From contig DFGN01000028.1 of NCBI GenBank assembly GCA_002371235.1, forward strand, positions 1 through 29,741: 29,741 bases of DNA, read 5' to 3'. The notes beneath the pieces are model-generated. The model saw nothing but the letters and a program-made list of their open reading frames with translations. It ran no database searches and was not told the DNA's origin. The position numbers were made by a program, and so were the translations under genes. Below, one piece after another: positions 21,728-27,711 of the stretch; within the stretch, counting starts at the first letter, position 1; each line of letters begins with the position of its first letter. Source of the stretch: Candidatus Saccharibacteria bacterium UBA3749. GTDB lineage: Bacteria; Patescibacteriota; Saccharimonadia; Saccharimonadales; Saccharimonadaceae.

Positions 21728-23344
21728 CTCGTTTATTTCATGAAGAACATCTAAAAATTCGTCTGAGTCCTCTGGTAGTTCGGCGAGTTTATCATTTAAT
21801 GTGGAGATTTTTTGTTTGGCAATTTCCTGCTGATAAAGATTTACCAATTCCCTAGCCTCCTTCTCGTAGTCATCGGAGCTTGATAACTCATGCTCGGAAT
21901 TAAAAACCAGTTCGAGCTCAGCTAGCTTGTCATCGTCATCAGGGATTTCGAGAGGGATTTTGGTCTTGACGACACCGCCGTAAACCTTTAGGGCTAGGAG
22001 AGAATTCTCTAGTTTTTCAATCTTGTCACTCTTTGCTTTGGTTTTGGGTTTCTTATAGAACTTCTTGGTTGATTGTTCTAATTTTTTACTCAGACGCTCT
22101 CCCTTCTCGCGTAGAATACTAACGTCGATATTAAGCTTCTTGGCTATTTTTATCTCATAACTAGCACGTTCAACTTCGTCTTTGACATAATCTAGCAGTT
22201 TTAGTGCGACATCAGAATATTTACGCTTGCCAGGAACTGAATAGAGATCGAGACTCTCCTCATATTTCTGAAGGAGCCAGTCAACGGCAGGAACACTGTG
22301 ATTTACGGCATCCTGCCAGAGTGCTGGATCTTTTTGAATTAGTTCGTCGGGATCCTTGGCACCGTGGTAGTCAGAAATTACAGTGAGATCGATACCGAGG
22401 TCACCAGCCAACATAATCGCCCGCTCGGTGGCTTTGACACCTGCAGCATCACCGTCGTAGGCAAGACGGATGTCGCTGGTCAGATTGGAGAGAATCTTTA
22501 AATGCTGCTCCGTCATTGCTGTGCCAGATGTGGCGACGGCGCTCTTGACGCCAGCTTGATGTGACGAGATGACATCCATATTCCCTTCCACGATAACCAC
22601 GTAACCCTCTCTTCTAATTGTTTCCTTAGCCTGAAAGAGTCCAAAAATAAATCTAGATTTGTTGAATAGCAGAGTCTCAGGCGTATTTAAATATTTCGGT
22701 TCACCACCTTTGATGACACGCGCGGTGAAACCAATGACATTGCCGGCAGTATCAATAAAAGGCACCATCATACGATCTCGAAACAAGTCGGATTTATATT
22801 GATTTAGAAGTCCCGCAGCCTCAAGTTCATCTAGCTTGAAACCTCGTTTTTCTAAAGCCGTCAACAGAGCTTTACCATTGGCTGGAGAATAACCAATTTT
22901 GAACTCGGCTACGGTCTTACGATTGAGATTGCGCTTATAAAAAACGTATTCACAAACCTCGCGATTGCGTACTAGGCAAGCCTGGTAAAACTTCGCGGCA
23001 AGGTTGAGAGCATCGTGAGCACGAGCTTTTTTTCGCGAAACAGCTGGATCGCCACCGCGATACTTCGTAATATCTACGCCGGCTCTCGCGGCAAGCTTTT
23101 CAAGTGCTTCCTTAAAGCTGATGCCTTCAACCTCCATGACGAAGGTGAAAATATCGCCACCTTTGTTGGCAGAGAAATCGTGCCAAATACCCTTCTCGGG
23201 TGAAACCATAAAGCTAGGAGTTTTGTCGACACCCCAAGGTGAACGGCCTTTGAGATTGCGACCGGCTCTCTTTAGTTCGACATATTGACCCACCACATCT
23301 TCCACGCTAAGGCGTGATTTTATCTCCTCCTTTAGGTCATTCAT
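21707..23344 (-). CDS. dnaG: DNA primase lacking the zinc ligands
   Basis: A 545-residue protein that makes RNA primers for replication. The N-terminal CHC2-type domain is easy to align (VEDVVGQYVELKRAGRNLKG, KTPSFMVSPEKGIWHDF, KGGDIFTFVMEVEG), but the four metal ligands C/H/C/C are replaced by Ser35, Gly38, Asp56 and Ala59, so no zinc can be held in the usual way. The catalytic core is intact: FRDRMMVPF, TOPRIM motif VVIVEGNMDVI (Glu253), AYDGDAAG (Asp297, Asp299) and KDPDE. The C-terminus is short, Lys-rich and helical and may bind the helicase. It starts 18 bp from the divergent 23363 gene and probably has a leaderless mRNA. Confidence 0.94.
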   Translation of the reverse strand: MNDLKEEIKSRLSVEDVVGQYVELKRAGRNLKGRSPWGVDKTPSFMVSPEKGIWHDFSANKGGDIFTFVMEVEGISFKEALEKLAARAGVDITKYRGGDPAVSRKKARAHDALNLAAKFYQACLVRNREVCEYVFYKRNLNRKTVAEFKIGYSPANGKALLTALEKRGFKLDELEAAGLLNQYKSDLFRDRMMVPFIDTAGNVIGFTARVIKGGEPKYLNTPETLLFNKSRFIFGLFQAKETIRREGYVVIVEGNMDVISSHQAGVKSAVATSGTAMTEQHLKILSNLTSDIRLAYDGDAAGVKATERAIMLAGDLGIDLTVISDYHGAKDPDELIQKDPALWQDAVNHSVPAVDWLLQKYEESLDLYSVPGKRKYSDVALKLLDYVKDEVERASYEIKIAKKLNIDVSILREKGERLSKKLEQSTKKFYKKPKTKAKSDKIEKLENSLLALKVYGGVVKTKIPLEIPDDDDKLAELELVFNSEHELSSSDDYEKEARELVNLYQQEIAKQKISTLNDKLAELPEDSDEFLDVLHEINELQKSQK

Positions 23345-23348
23345 ATGC

Positions 23349-23358
23349 TATAATTATA
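23349..23358. promoter_or_regulatory. Symmetric bidirectional promoter (dnaG and 23363)
   Basis: The core TATAATTATA is its own reverse complement. TATAAT on the plus strand is at 23349-23354 and on the minus strand at 23353-23358, each with an upstream TGn (TGCTATAAT and TGATATAAT). The start codons lie 8 nt from each -10, on both sides, and only 18 bp separate the two coding regions. Confidence 0.75.
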
Positions 23359-23362
23359 TCAT

Positions 23363-23989
23363 ATGGATAATCAGGAGTACTTGAACCAGATTTCAACTAC
23401 GAGCCGACCAATTAACGCCAAAAAGAACAAGACCGGCAAATGGTATACATCAAAGTTCTTTATTATCGGCGTGGTGTTTGTGGTGGCACTGATAGTTCTT
23501 GCCATCATTGGTGCCTTGATTCGTGGTGGAACAGAAGGCAATAAGAGTAGAGTCTACACACTTAGTGCGCACATTTCCTATGATATGGATGTTATTAATC
23601 AATACCAAGGACTAGTTAAATCTTCTATACTGCGTTCAGATAGTGCTTCACTGTATAATGTTCTTTCTAACACCAGCCGTGATCTTGCAATATATACAGA
23701 GAGTGCTTATGGCGAGGACGATCCAAGTCGGGTTCTTTCGGAAAGCAAAACGAACGATTTGGAGCTTGCCCGTGATGGGCTGCTAGCAGAATTGTTTGAT
23801 GCGAAGATTAATGGGACACTTGATATTATTTACGCACGAAAACTTGTGCTTGAAATCTCACTTTTGATGAGCGAAGAACAACAAATTTACAACAATACGA
23901 GCAACGAAGATTTAATCAATATGCTCCAATTATCGTACAATAGTCTGAAAAACTTATATGATAAAATTAACGGTTTTTCAGAATCATAA
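23363..23989 (+). CDS. Membrane-anchored protein of unknown function
   Basis: I do not recognise this gene. It has 208 residues: a short Lys-rich cytoplasmic start, one strong membrane helix at about 32-54 (FFIIGVVFVVALIVLAIIGAL) and an outer helical domain of about 150 residues without Cys. The orientation is inferred from the positive-inside rule. It is leaderless, from the symmetric promoter shared with dnaG, and runs into mscL after 19 bp, so the two likely form an operon. A role in the envelope is suggested only by position. Confidence 0.7.
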   Translation: MDNQEYLNQISTTSRPINAKKNKTGKWYTSKFFIIGVVFVVALIVLAIIGALIRGGTEGNKSRVYTLSAHISYDMDVINQYQGLVKSSILRSDSASLYNVLSNTSRDLAIYTESAYGEDDPSRVLSESKTNDLELARDGLLAELFDAKINGTLDIIYARKLVLEISLLMSEEQQIYNNTSNEDLINMLQLSYNSLKNLYDKINGFSES

Positions 23990-24008
23990 CTAACCAGAAA
24001 GGAATAAT

Positions 24009-24449
24009 ATGTCAAAAAATGACGAGGTGGATAAAAAAGGCTCAAAGGCCGATTTAGCAAAAGAAAAACTAAAGAAAGTACATGAGAAAAGCGGAGGATT
24101 CAAGAAGGAGTTTATCGAATTCATTAATCGTGGCTCAGTAATTGATCTCGCTGTAGGTGTGGCCGTCGGTGGAGCTTTTACTGCAATTGTAAACTCACTT
24201 GTTAATGATATTGTAATGCCGATTGTTGGCTTGGTTGTGGGTGGGGTTGATTTTACTGGACTAGCTATTCGTATTCCTAACTTCTTCGGCAACGGCGATG
24301 AAGCAGTAATTGCCTATGGTAACTTCTTGCAGAACGTGGTTCAATTCCTTGTAATTGCATGGGTCATCTTTATGGTCGTCAAAGCCATGAATCGTTTGAA
24401 TCGCAGGCGCGATGCAAGGAATGCTAAAAAAGAAGACAGTAAAGCCTGA
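24009..24449 (+). CDS. mscL: Large-conductance mechanosensitive channel
   Basis: A 146-residue protein. After a charged, Lys-rich N-terminal extension of about 28 residues comes the MscL signature: FKKEFIEFINRGSVIDLAVGVAVGGAFTAIVNSLVNDIVMPIVG (first helix with the pore-lining Gly/Ala pattern), a periplasmic loop, and the second helix (GNFLQNVVQFLVIAWVIFMVVKAM), then a basic tail (RLNRRRDARNAKKED). MscL is a pentameric emergency valve opened by membrane tension on osmotic downshock. It has an AAAGGA SD. It ends just before the repeat region; the palindrome at 24642-24810 can terminate it. Confidence 0.95.
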   Translation: MSKNDEVDKKGSKADLAKEKLKKVHEKSGGFKKEFIEFINRGSVIDLAVGVAVGGAFTAIVNSLVNDIVMPIVGLVVGGVDFTGLAIRIPNFFGNGDEAVIAYGNFLQNVVQFLVIAWVIFMVVKAMNRLNRRRDARNAKKEDSKA

Positions 24450-24455
24450 ATTGGC

Positions 24456-24702
24456 TTCTCTAGGCGTTGAAACGTGCGCCACATAAAAATTACAACAGGT
24501 CAGATAAAAAAGCATAAATCGTTATTTCTCAACGATGGAATTTCGCCAAGATAAGAATTACAACGGCCTAGATGAAAAGAAAGCATAATTGCGTTTCTCA
24601 GCGTTGAAACTTGCGCCACATAAAAATTACAACAGGTCAGATAAAAAAGCATAAATCGTTATTTCTCAACGATGGAATTTCGCCAAGATAAAAATTACAA
24701 CG
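24456..24702. repeat. Tandem repeats, about 69 bp, alternating A-B-A-B
   Basis: Four units start at TTCTC: 24456, 24526, 24595 and 24663 (periods 70, 69, 68). Units 1 and 3 (type A) share CGTTGAAAC...TGCGCCACATAAAAATTACAACAGG; units 2 and 4 (type B) share CAACGATGGAATTTCGCCAAGATAA. The A-to-A and B-to-B distances are 139 and 137 bp. The fourth unit runs into the palindrome at 24642-24810. No ORF of interest is in 24450-24807. The spacers are not unique, so this is not a CRISPR. Confidence 0.85.
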
Positions 24703-24810
24703 GCAGGCGGATTTTGTCGGAAATTACAGTTTCCTCCAAAATCCGTGCTAGTTGTAATTTTTATATGGGAAATTCCATATGTTTCGAAATAATCGATTTA
24801 TGCTTTTTTA
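24642..24810. terminator. 169-bp palindrome between convergent genes (element copy 2)
   Basis: The outer arms TAAAAAAGCATAAATCG (24642-24658) and CGATTTATGCTTTTTTA (24794-24810) are perfectly complementary over 17 bp. The inner stem AAAAATTACAAC/GTTGTAATTTTT encloses GGATTTTG...CAAAATCC and a GGAAA/TTTCC stem. T-runs on both strands make it a likely two-way terminator for mscL and the YjbR-like gene. The right arm ends on the YjbR-like stop codon. The core matches 4042-4199; the outer arms do not. Confidence 0.8.
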
Positions 24811-25095
24811 CGAGGTTATGTTGTAGCTGAGGCGGATGAGGTCTGCGATTTCCTGTTGGTTTAGTTGACCTGCAAGGACGATTTCGATGCCGCCTTTACC
24901 GAAATAGCGTGAATCCATAACGGATTCGTATTTAGACTTTAGATTCTCACTTAAAAGACGATCACAACGAACCTCGACTGTGTTACGATTAATGACTAAG
25001 AAAGCTTTGTCAGATTTTAGGTAGATTTGGCGAGCTTTCTCGGTCTTGGTCTTAAAATCTTCGATTCCGTTTATTTTAGAAACGTCAGGTACCAT
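24808..25095 (-). CDS. Short MmcQ/YjbR-like protein
   Basis: A 95-residue cytoplasmic protein. The second half (VEVRCDRLLSENLKSKYESV, then YFGKGGIEIVLAGQLNQQEIADLIRLSYNI) fits the C-terminal part of the MmcQ/YjbR family, proteins of CyaY-like fold that may bind DNA. Typical members are about 115 residues; this one starts late and lacks the usual first strands. Its start overlaps orn by 25 nt, so it is the last gene of argS-orn-YjbR. The family has no firm biochemical role. Confidence 0.6.
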   Translation of the reverse strand: MVPDVSKINGIEDFKTKTEKARQIYLKSDKAFLVINRNTVEVRCDRLLSENLKSKYESVMDSRYFGKGGIEIVLAGQLNQQEIADLIRLSYNITS

Positions 25096-25634
25096 TTTAA
25101 CTCCTCTATTGAGCCATTAATATCGTCCAGAGCACGATGGTTCTCTGGCTTGGTGAATTTTTGCTTCAGGGCATTTTCAAAATAAATCTTCCAGGCAGAG
25201 ACATCAAGCATACGATAATGAAGGCGCTTGTTTAGTTCGGGCATCTCCTTTTCGATAAACTTACGATCTTGATGGATGGAATTGCCGGCGAGATAGATCT
25301 CTTTATCAAAGTATCGATCCACAAAACTAAGTAGTTCATTTTCAACATCCTGGACTGGCTTACCAGATTGATTTTGCGCGATGAGAGCATCGCGAGATTT
25401 ACTATTCTTCTCCCAAAACTCACCGACCATACGTTCTCTCATCAATTTATCACTGACTTTGACGACCGCCTCATAAGTCGCGATTTGATTCAGTTCCATG
25501 TCAGTAGCAATGGCAGCAACTTCGCAGATTTTGTCTTGCTCGGGATCAAGGCCAGTCATCTCGAGGTCGATCCAGAGGAGTTTGGCTTTGCGCGAAGAAG
25601 CCGAAAAAGCATCTTTCTCGGAACGCTCCCTCAT
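25071..25634 (-). CDS. orn: Oligoribonuclease
   Basis: A 187-residue DEDDh 3'-5' exoribonuclease that removes 2-5 nt RNA fragments and pGpG. LLWIDLEMTGLD gives Asp23 and Glu25, GNSIHQDRKFI gives the third acidic residue, and HRALDDI gives the catalytic His166 and Asp170. The residues before KLLWIDLEM form an extension of about 15. The ATG overlaps the argS stop by one base (TAATG) and its SD lies inside argS (GGAGGAAATG), so it is translationally coupled. CPR genomes with few nucleotide pathways recycle RNA, which fits its retention. Confidence 0.95.
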   Translation of the reverse strand: MRERSEKDAFSASSRKAKLLWIDLEMTGLDPEQDKICEVAAIATDMELNQIATYEAVVKVSDKLMRERMVGEFWEKNSKSRDALIAQNQSGKPVQDVENELLSFVDRYFDKEIYLAGNSIHQDRKFIEKEMPELNKRLHYRMLDVSAWKIYFENALKQKFTKPENHRALDDINGSIEELKWYLTFLK

Positions 25635-27529
25635 TACATTTCCTCCGGGATAGTAATACCTAATAATCCTAAGCCGTGAGTCATAGTAGCGAGGTAGATT
25701 TGGACAAGTTTGAGACGATTTTGTTCTTGGTCACTACCGATAACTTCGCAGTTTTCGTAGAAACGGCTAAATGCTTGGGCCAGCTCGTATAGATAATTCG
25801 CCACTTTGTGTGGGGCCATTTCGGTGACTGCCTCGTCGAGCACTGCGCGGTATTCGAGAAGTTTTTTGATTAAGTTGCGTTCAGGAGAATTCAATACCTC
25901 TGCCCCGGGGTCGCGTCGCTCGCGCCCATCGCCATGGGGCTCGCGCGCTAAACCTCGCGCTGCCGCGCTCCGGAATACCCCTTGTGCAGAGGTATTGAAT
26001 TCTCTTGGCGCCTTATCAAGAATCTTCTTGGCGCGGACGCAGGAGTAGAGGAGATAGGGGCCGGAGTTACCGGTCATTTTGACGGATTCCTGTGGGTCGA
26101 AGATGATGTCACCGCCCATTTTGTATTTGAGAAAGGCATATTTAGTGGCGGCGAGGGAGACCGTTTCATCTTCGGAGTTGTACTCGTCTTTCAGAGCGGC
26201 GCGGACCATGTCAAGAACGTCAACGGCTTTTAAGAAATTACCTTTTCTGGAGGACATTTTAACGCCGCCAGGAAGTTTGACGAGACCGTGGGTGAGATGG
26301 GTGGTTTTCTCGACTAATTCTGGGGCGTATTGCTCGACGGATGTTAGGACGACTTTCATGTAGTCGAGTTGCTCGGAGCCGGTGATGACGACGGATTTGT
26401 CGAAATGATAGTCTTGCCATTTGGTGAAGATAAGGCCGACATCTTTGGTTTCGTAGGTAGGGACGCCTTCTTTGTTGATGAAGACGCGAGTATGGAGGCC
26501 GTATTTGTCGCCGTTGAAGATGACAGCACCGTCGGAGTATTCGTAGATGCCCTTGTCGAGTTCTTCTTTGACTTTGGCGAGGCCGAGGTCGGCGACGGTG
26601 GATTCGGGATAATATTTGTCGAAATGGACGCCGATGGAAGCGTAGAACTTATCAAAATATTGGTAAGATAATTCCCTGCCACGCCAATAGAGTTCAGCAA
26701 GACCATCAGTCCTGCCAGACGTATTCTGGGCGGGTCCTGCCGGCACTTTTCCCCCATTCTCGTCAAGCTCGAATGTGGGGCCCCCAAGTGCCGTCACCCG
26801 CCCATGTAACGGTCCAGCGGCGTTGATGGCGTAGATTTCCTTGTTGAGTTCGGTAATCTTTTGATGCGCCTTTTCGTCGTCTTCGTAGGCGGCGGTGCCT
26901 TCGACGTAGCACTTCGCGATGTCTTCGATAGTGAGATTATCGATGGGTTTTTGCTGGAGGGCGTACATGGTCTTCGCGACATGGAGGCCGACGTCGCCGC
27001 CGAAGTTGGCGCGGATGACTTTGGCGCCGGCGTATTCGAAGAGGCGCGCAATGGAGTCACCGACGACGCTAGTGTAGAGATGGCCGACGTGGAGGACTTT
27101 GAAGGGGTTGGGGTCGCTGAATTCACAGATGACCGTCTGGTCTTTGTATGCGTCTGATTCGTAGTTGCCGTCTAGGTCGTCAAGGGCGGTTTGTAAATAA
27201 TCGTCTGACAACGTAAAATTCAAAAAGCCAGGGGTTGAAACATTTATATCTACTGCGGGGTCGCGTCCGTCCGGCCCGTCGCCACGGGCGGACGGCGCTA
27301 AACCTCGCGCTGCCGCGCTCCGGAATCCCCCTTCAGTAGATATAAATGTTTTTACCAGCTCTTTTGCGATTTCCATCGGAGATTTGTGGAGGTCTTTGGC
27401 AAGTTTCAATGGGGCGTTCGATGAGTAGTCGGCATCAATATTGTCAGGGGAGGGGGTGAGGTCGGGTTCAAAATCAAGGCCGTAGAGGTCGTGGATAAGT
27501 TGTTTCAGGGTTGCCTTGATGTCTTGCAT
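25634..27529 (-). CDS. argS: Arginyl-tRNA synthetase with three in-frame palindromic inserts
   Basis: A 631-residue class I synthetase that charges tRNA-Arg. The N-terminal Add-1-type domain is followed by the HIGH-type motif HVGHL (147-151) in FSDPNPFKVLHVGHLYTSVVGDS, by KMSSRKGN near residue 425 in place of KMSKS, and by a helical anticodon domain. Three stretches look inserted: about residues 60-98 and 509-549 share FRSAAARGLA...GDG...RDP, and about 242-268 is a different GC-rich hairpin. Without them the protein would be about 525-530 residues. They lie between recognisable family motifs, so the enzyme may tolerate them as surface loops. The -10 is 6 nt before the ATG (leaderless). orn follows with a one-base overlap. 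Confidence 0.95.
   Translation of the reverse strand: MQDIKATLKQLIHDLYGLDFEPDLTPSPDNIDADYSSNAPLKLAKDLHKSPMEIAKELVKTFISTEGGFRSAAARGLAPSARGDGPDGRDPAVDINVSTPGFLNFTLSDDYLQTALDDLDGNYESDAYKDQTVICEFSDPNPFKVLHVGHLYTSVVGDSIARLFEYAGAKVIRANFGGDVGLHVAKTMYALQQKPIDNLTIEDIAKCYVEGTAAYEDDEKAHQKITELNKEIYAINAAGPLHGRVTALGGPTFELDENGGKVPAGPAQNTSGRTDGLAELYWRGRELSYQYFDKFYASIGVHFDKYYPESTVADLGLAKVKEELDKGIYEYSDGAVIFNGDKYGLHTRVFINKEGVPTYETKDVGLIFTKWQDYHFDKSVVITGSEQLDYMKVVLTSVEQYAPELVEKTTHLTHGLVKLPGGVKMSSRKGNFLKAVDVLDMVRAALKDEYNSEDETVSLAATKYAFLKYKMGGDIIFDPQESVKMTGNSGPYLLYSCVRAKKILDKAPREFNTSAQGVFRSAAARGLAREPHGDGRERRDPGAEVLNSPERNLIKKLLEYRAVLDEAVTEMAPHKVANYLYELAQAFSRFYENCEVIGSDQEQNRLKLVQIYLATMTHGLGLLGITIPEEM
25885..26004. 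repeat. Palindromic element A inside argS
   Basis: A 120-bp (40-codon) block. The perfect 19-bp inverted repeats GAGAATTCAATACCTCTGC (25885-25903) and its complement (25986-26004) bound an 82-bp GC-rich core. The core shares GCTAAACCTCGCGCTG and the following CCGCGCTCCGGAAT with element B. The arms have no similarity to those of element B. Confidence 0.9.
26727..26804. repeat. Palindromic insert C inside argS
   Basis: A 78-bp (26-codon) hairpin. TGGGCGGGT (26727-26735) pairs with ACCCGCCCA (26796-26804), CGGCACTT (26741-26748) with AAGTGCCG (26786-26793), and inner CCCC..ATTC with GAAT..GGGG. It begins with TGGGCGGGTCCTGCCGG, also found in polA at 15577. It replaces a short loop of the synthetase. 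Confidence 0.75.
27238..27351. repeat. Palindromic element B inside argS
   Basis: A 114-bp (38-codon) block. The perfect 18-bp inverted repeats AAACATTTATATCTACTG (27238-27255) and its complement (27334-27351) bound a 78-bp GC-rich core. The core has an inner hairpin, CCGTCC-G-GCCCGT / ACGGGC-GGACGG, and shares the GCTAAACCTCGCGCTG segment with element A. Confidence 0.9.
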
Positions 27530-27535
27530 AAAATA

Positions 27536-27544
27536 ATTATATCA
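27536..27544 (-). promoter_or_regulatory. Extended -10 promoter of argS-orn-YjbR (leaderless)
   Basis: The minus strand reads TGATATAAT (TATAAT at 27536-27541), with 6 nt (TATTTT) to the argS ATG. Confidence 0.65.
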
Positions 27545-27600
27545 TAATTACAGGGATATCGAACTAGAAAATGGCTACTTGCAATATAGACTAGCATTCC

Positions 27601-27645
27601 GCGCCGCCTGTTCCGGCTCGCGTTGGCTCGCAGGAACGGTGGCGC
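27601..27645. repeat. GC-rich hairpin 3' of the right-hand surface gene
   Basis: GCGCC-G-CC-T-GTTCC (27601-27614) pairs with GGAAC-GG-T-GGCGC (27633-27645), 13 pairs with one bulge and one G-U. It lies about 65 bp after the stop of the FISUMP gene. A second pair TTATTC/GAATAA follows to its right. There is no T-run, so it is a poor terminator; a cruciform 3' of a variable region is a possible reading. Confidence 0.6.
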
Positions 27646-27711
27646 ATTATTCCAAAGGGTGACGCCGGGAAACGCAGAATAACAGAACAACCAGGCGACA
27701 CGTAAACTAGG

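Noticed and set aside
24456..24702. Could the repeats be a CRISPR array with repeats of about 40 bp (GTTGTAATT... on the minus strand)?
   Set aside because: The would-be spacers are not unique: two are identical and the third is a diverged version of the same sequence. The period drifts (70, 69, 68) and no cas gene is present.
25806..27157. Plus-strand and frame-shifted ORFs over argS
   Set aside because: They are caused by GC-rich codons and the palindromes; the argS frame is continuous with all catalytic motifs.
27530..27711. Template repeat for a DGR next to the FISUMP gene
   Set aside because: The 182 bp after the gene show no similarity to its 3' end and no AAC-rich copy, and no reverse transcriptase ORF lies in the window.
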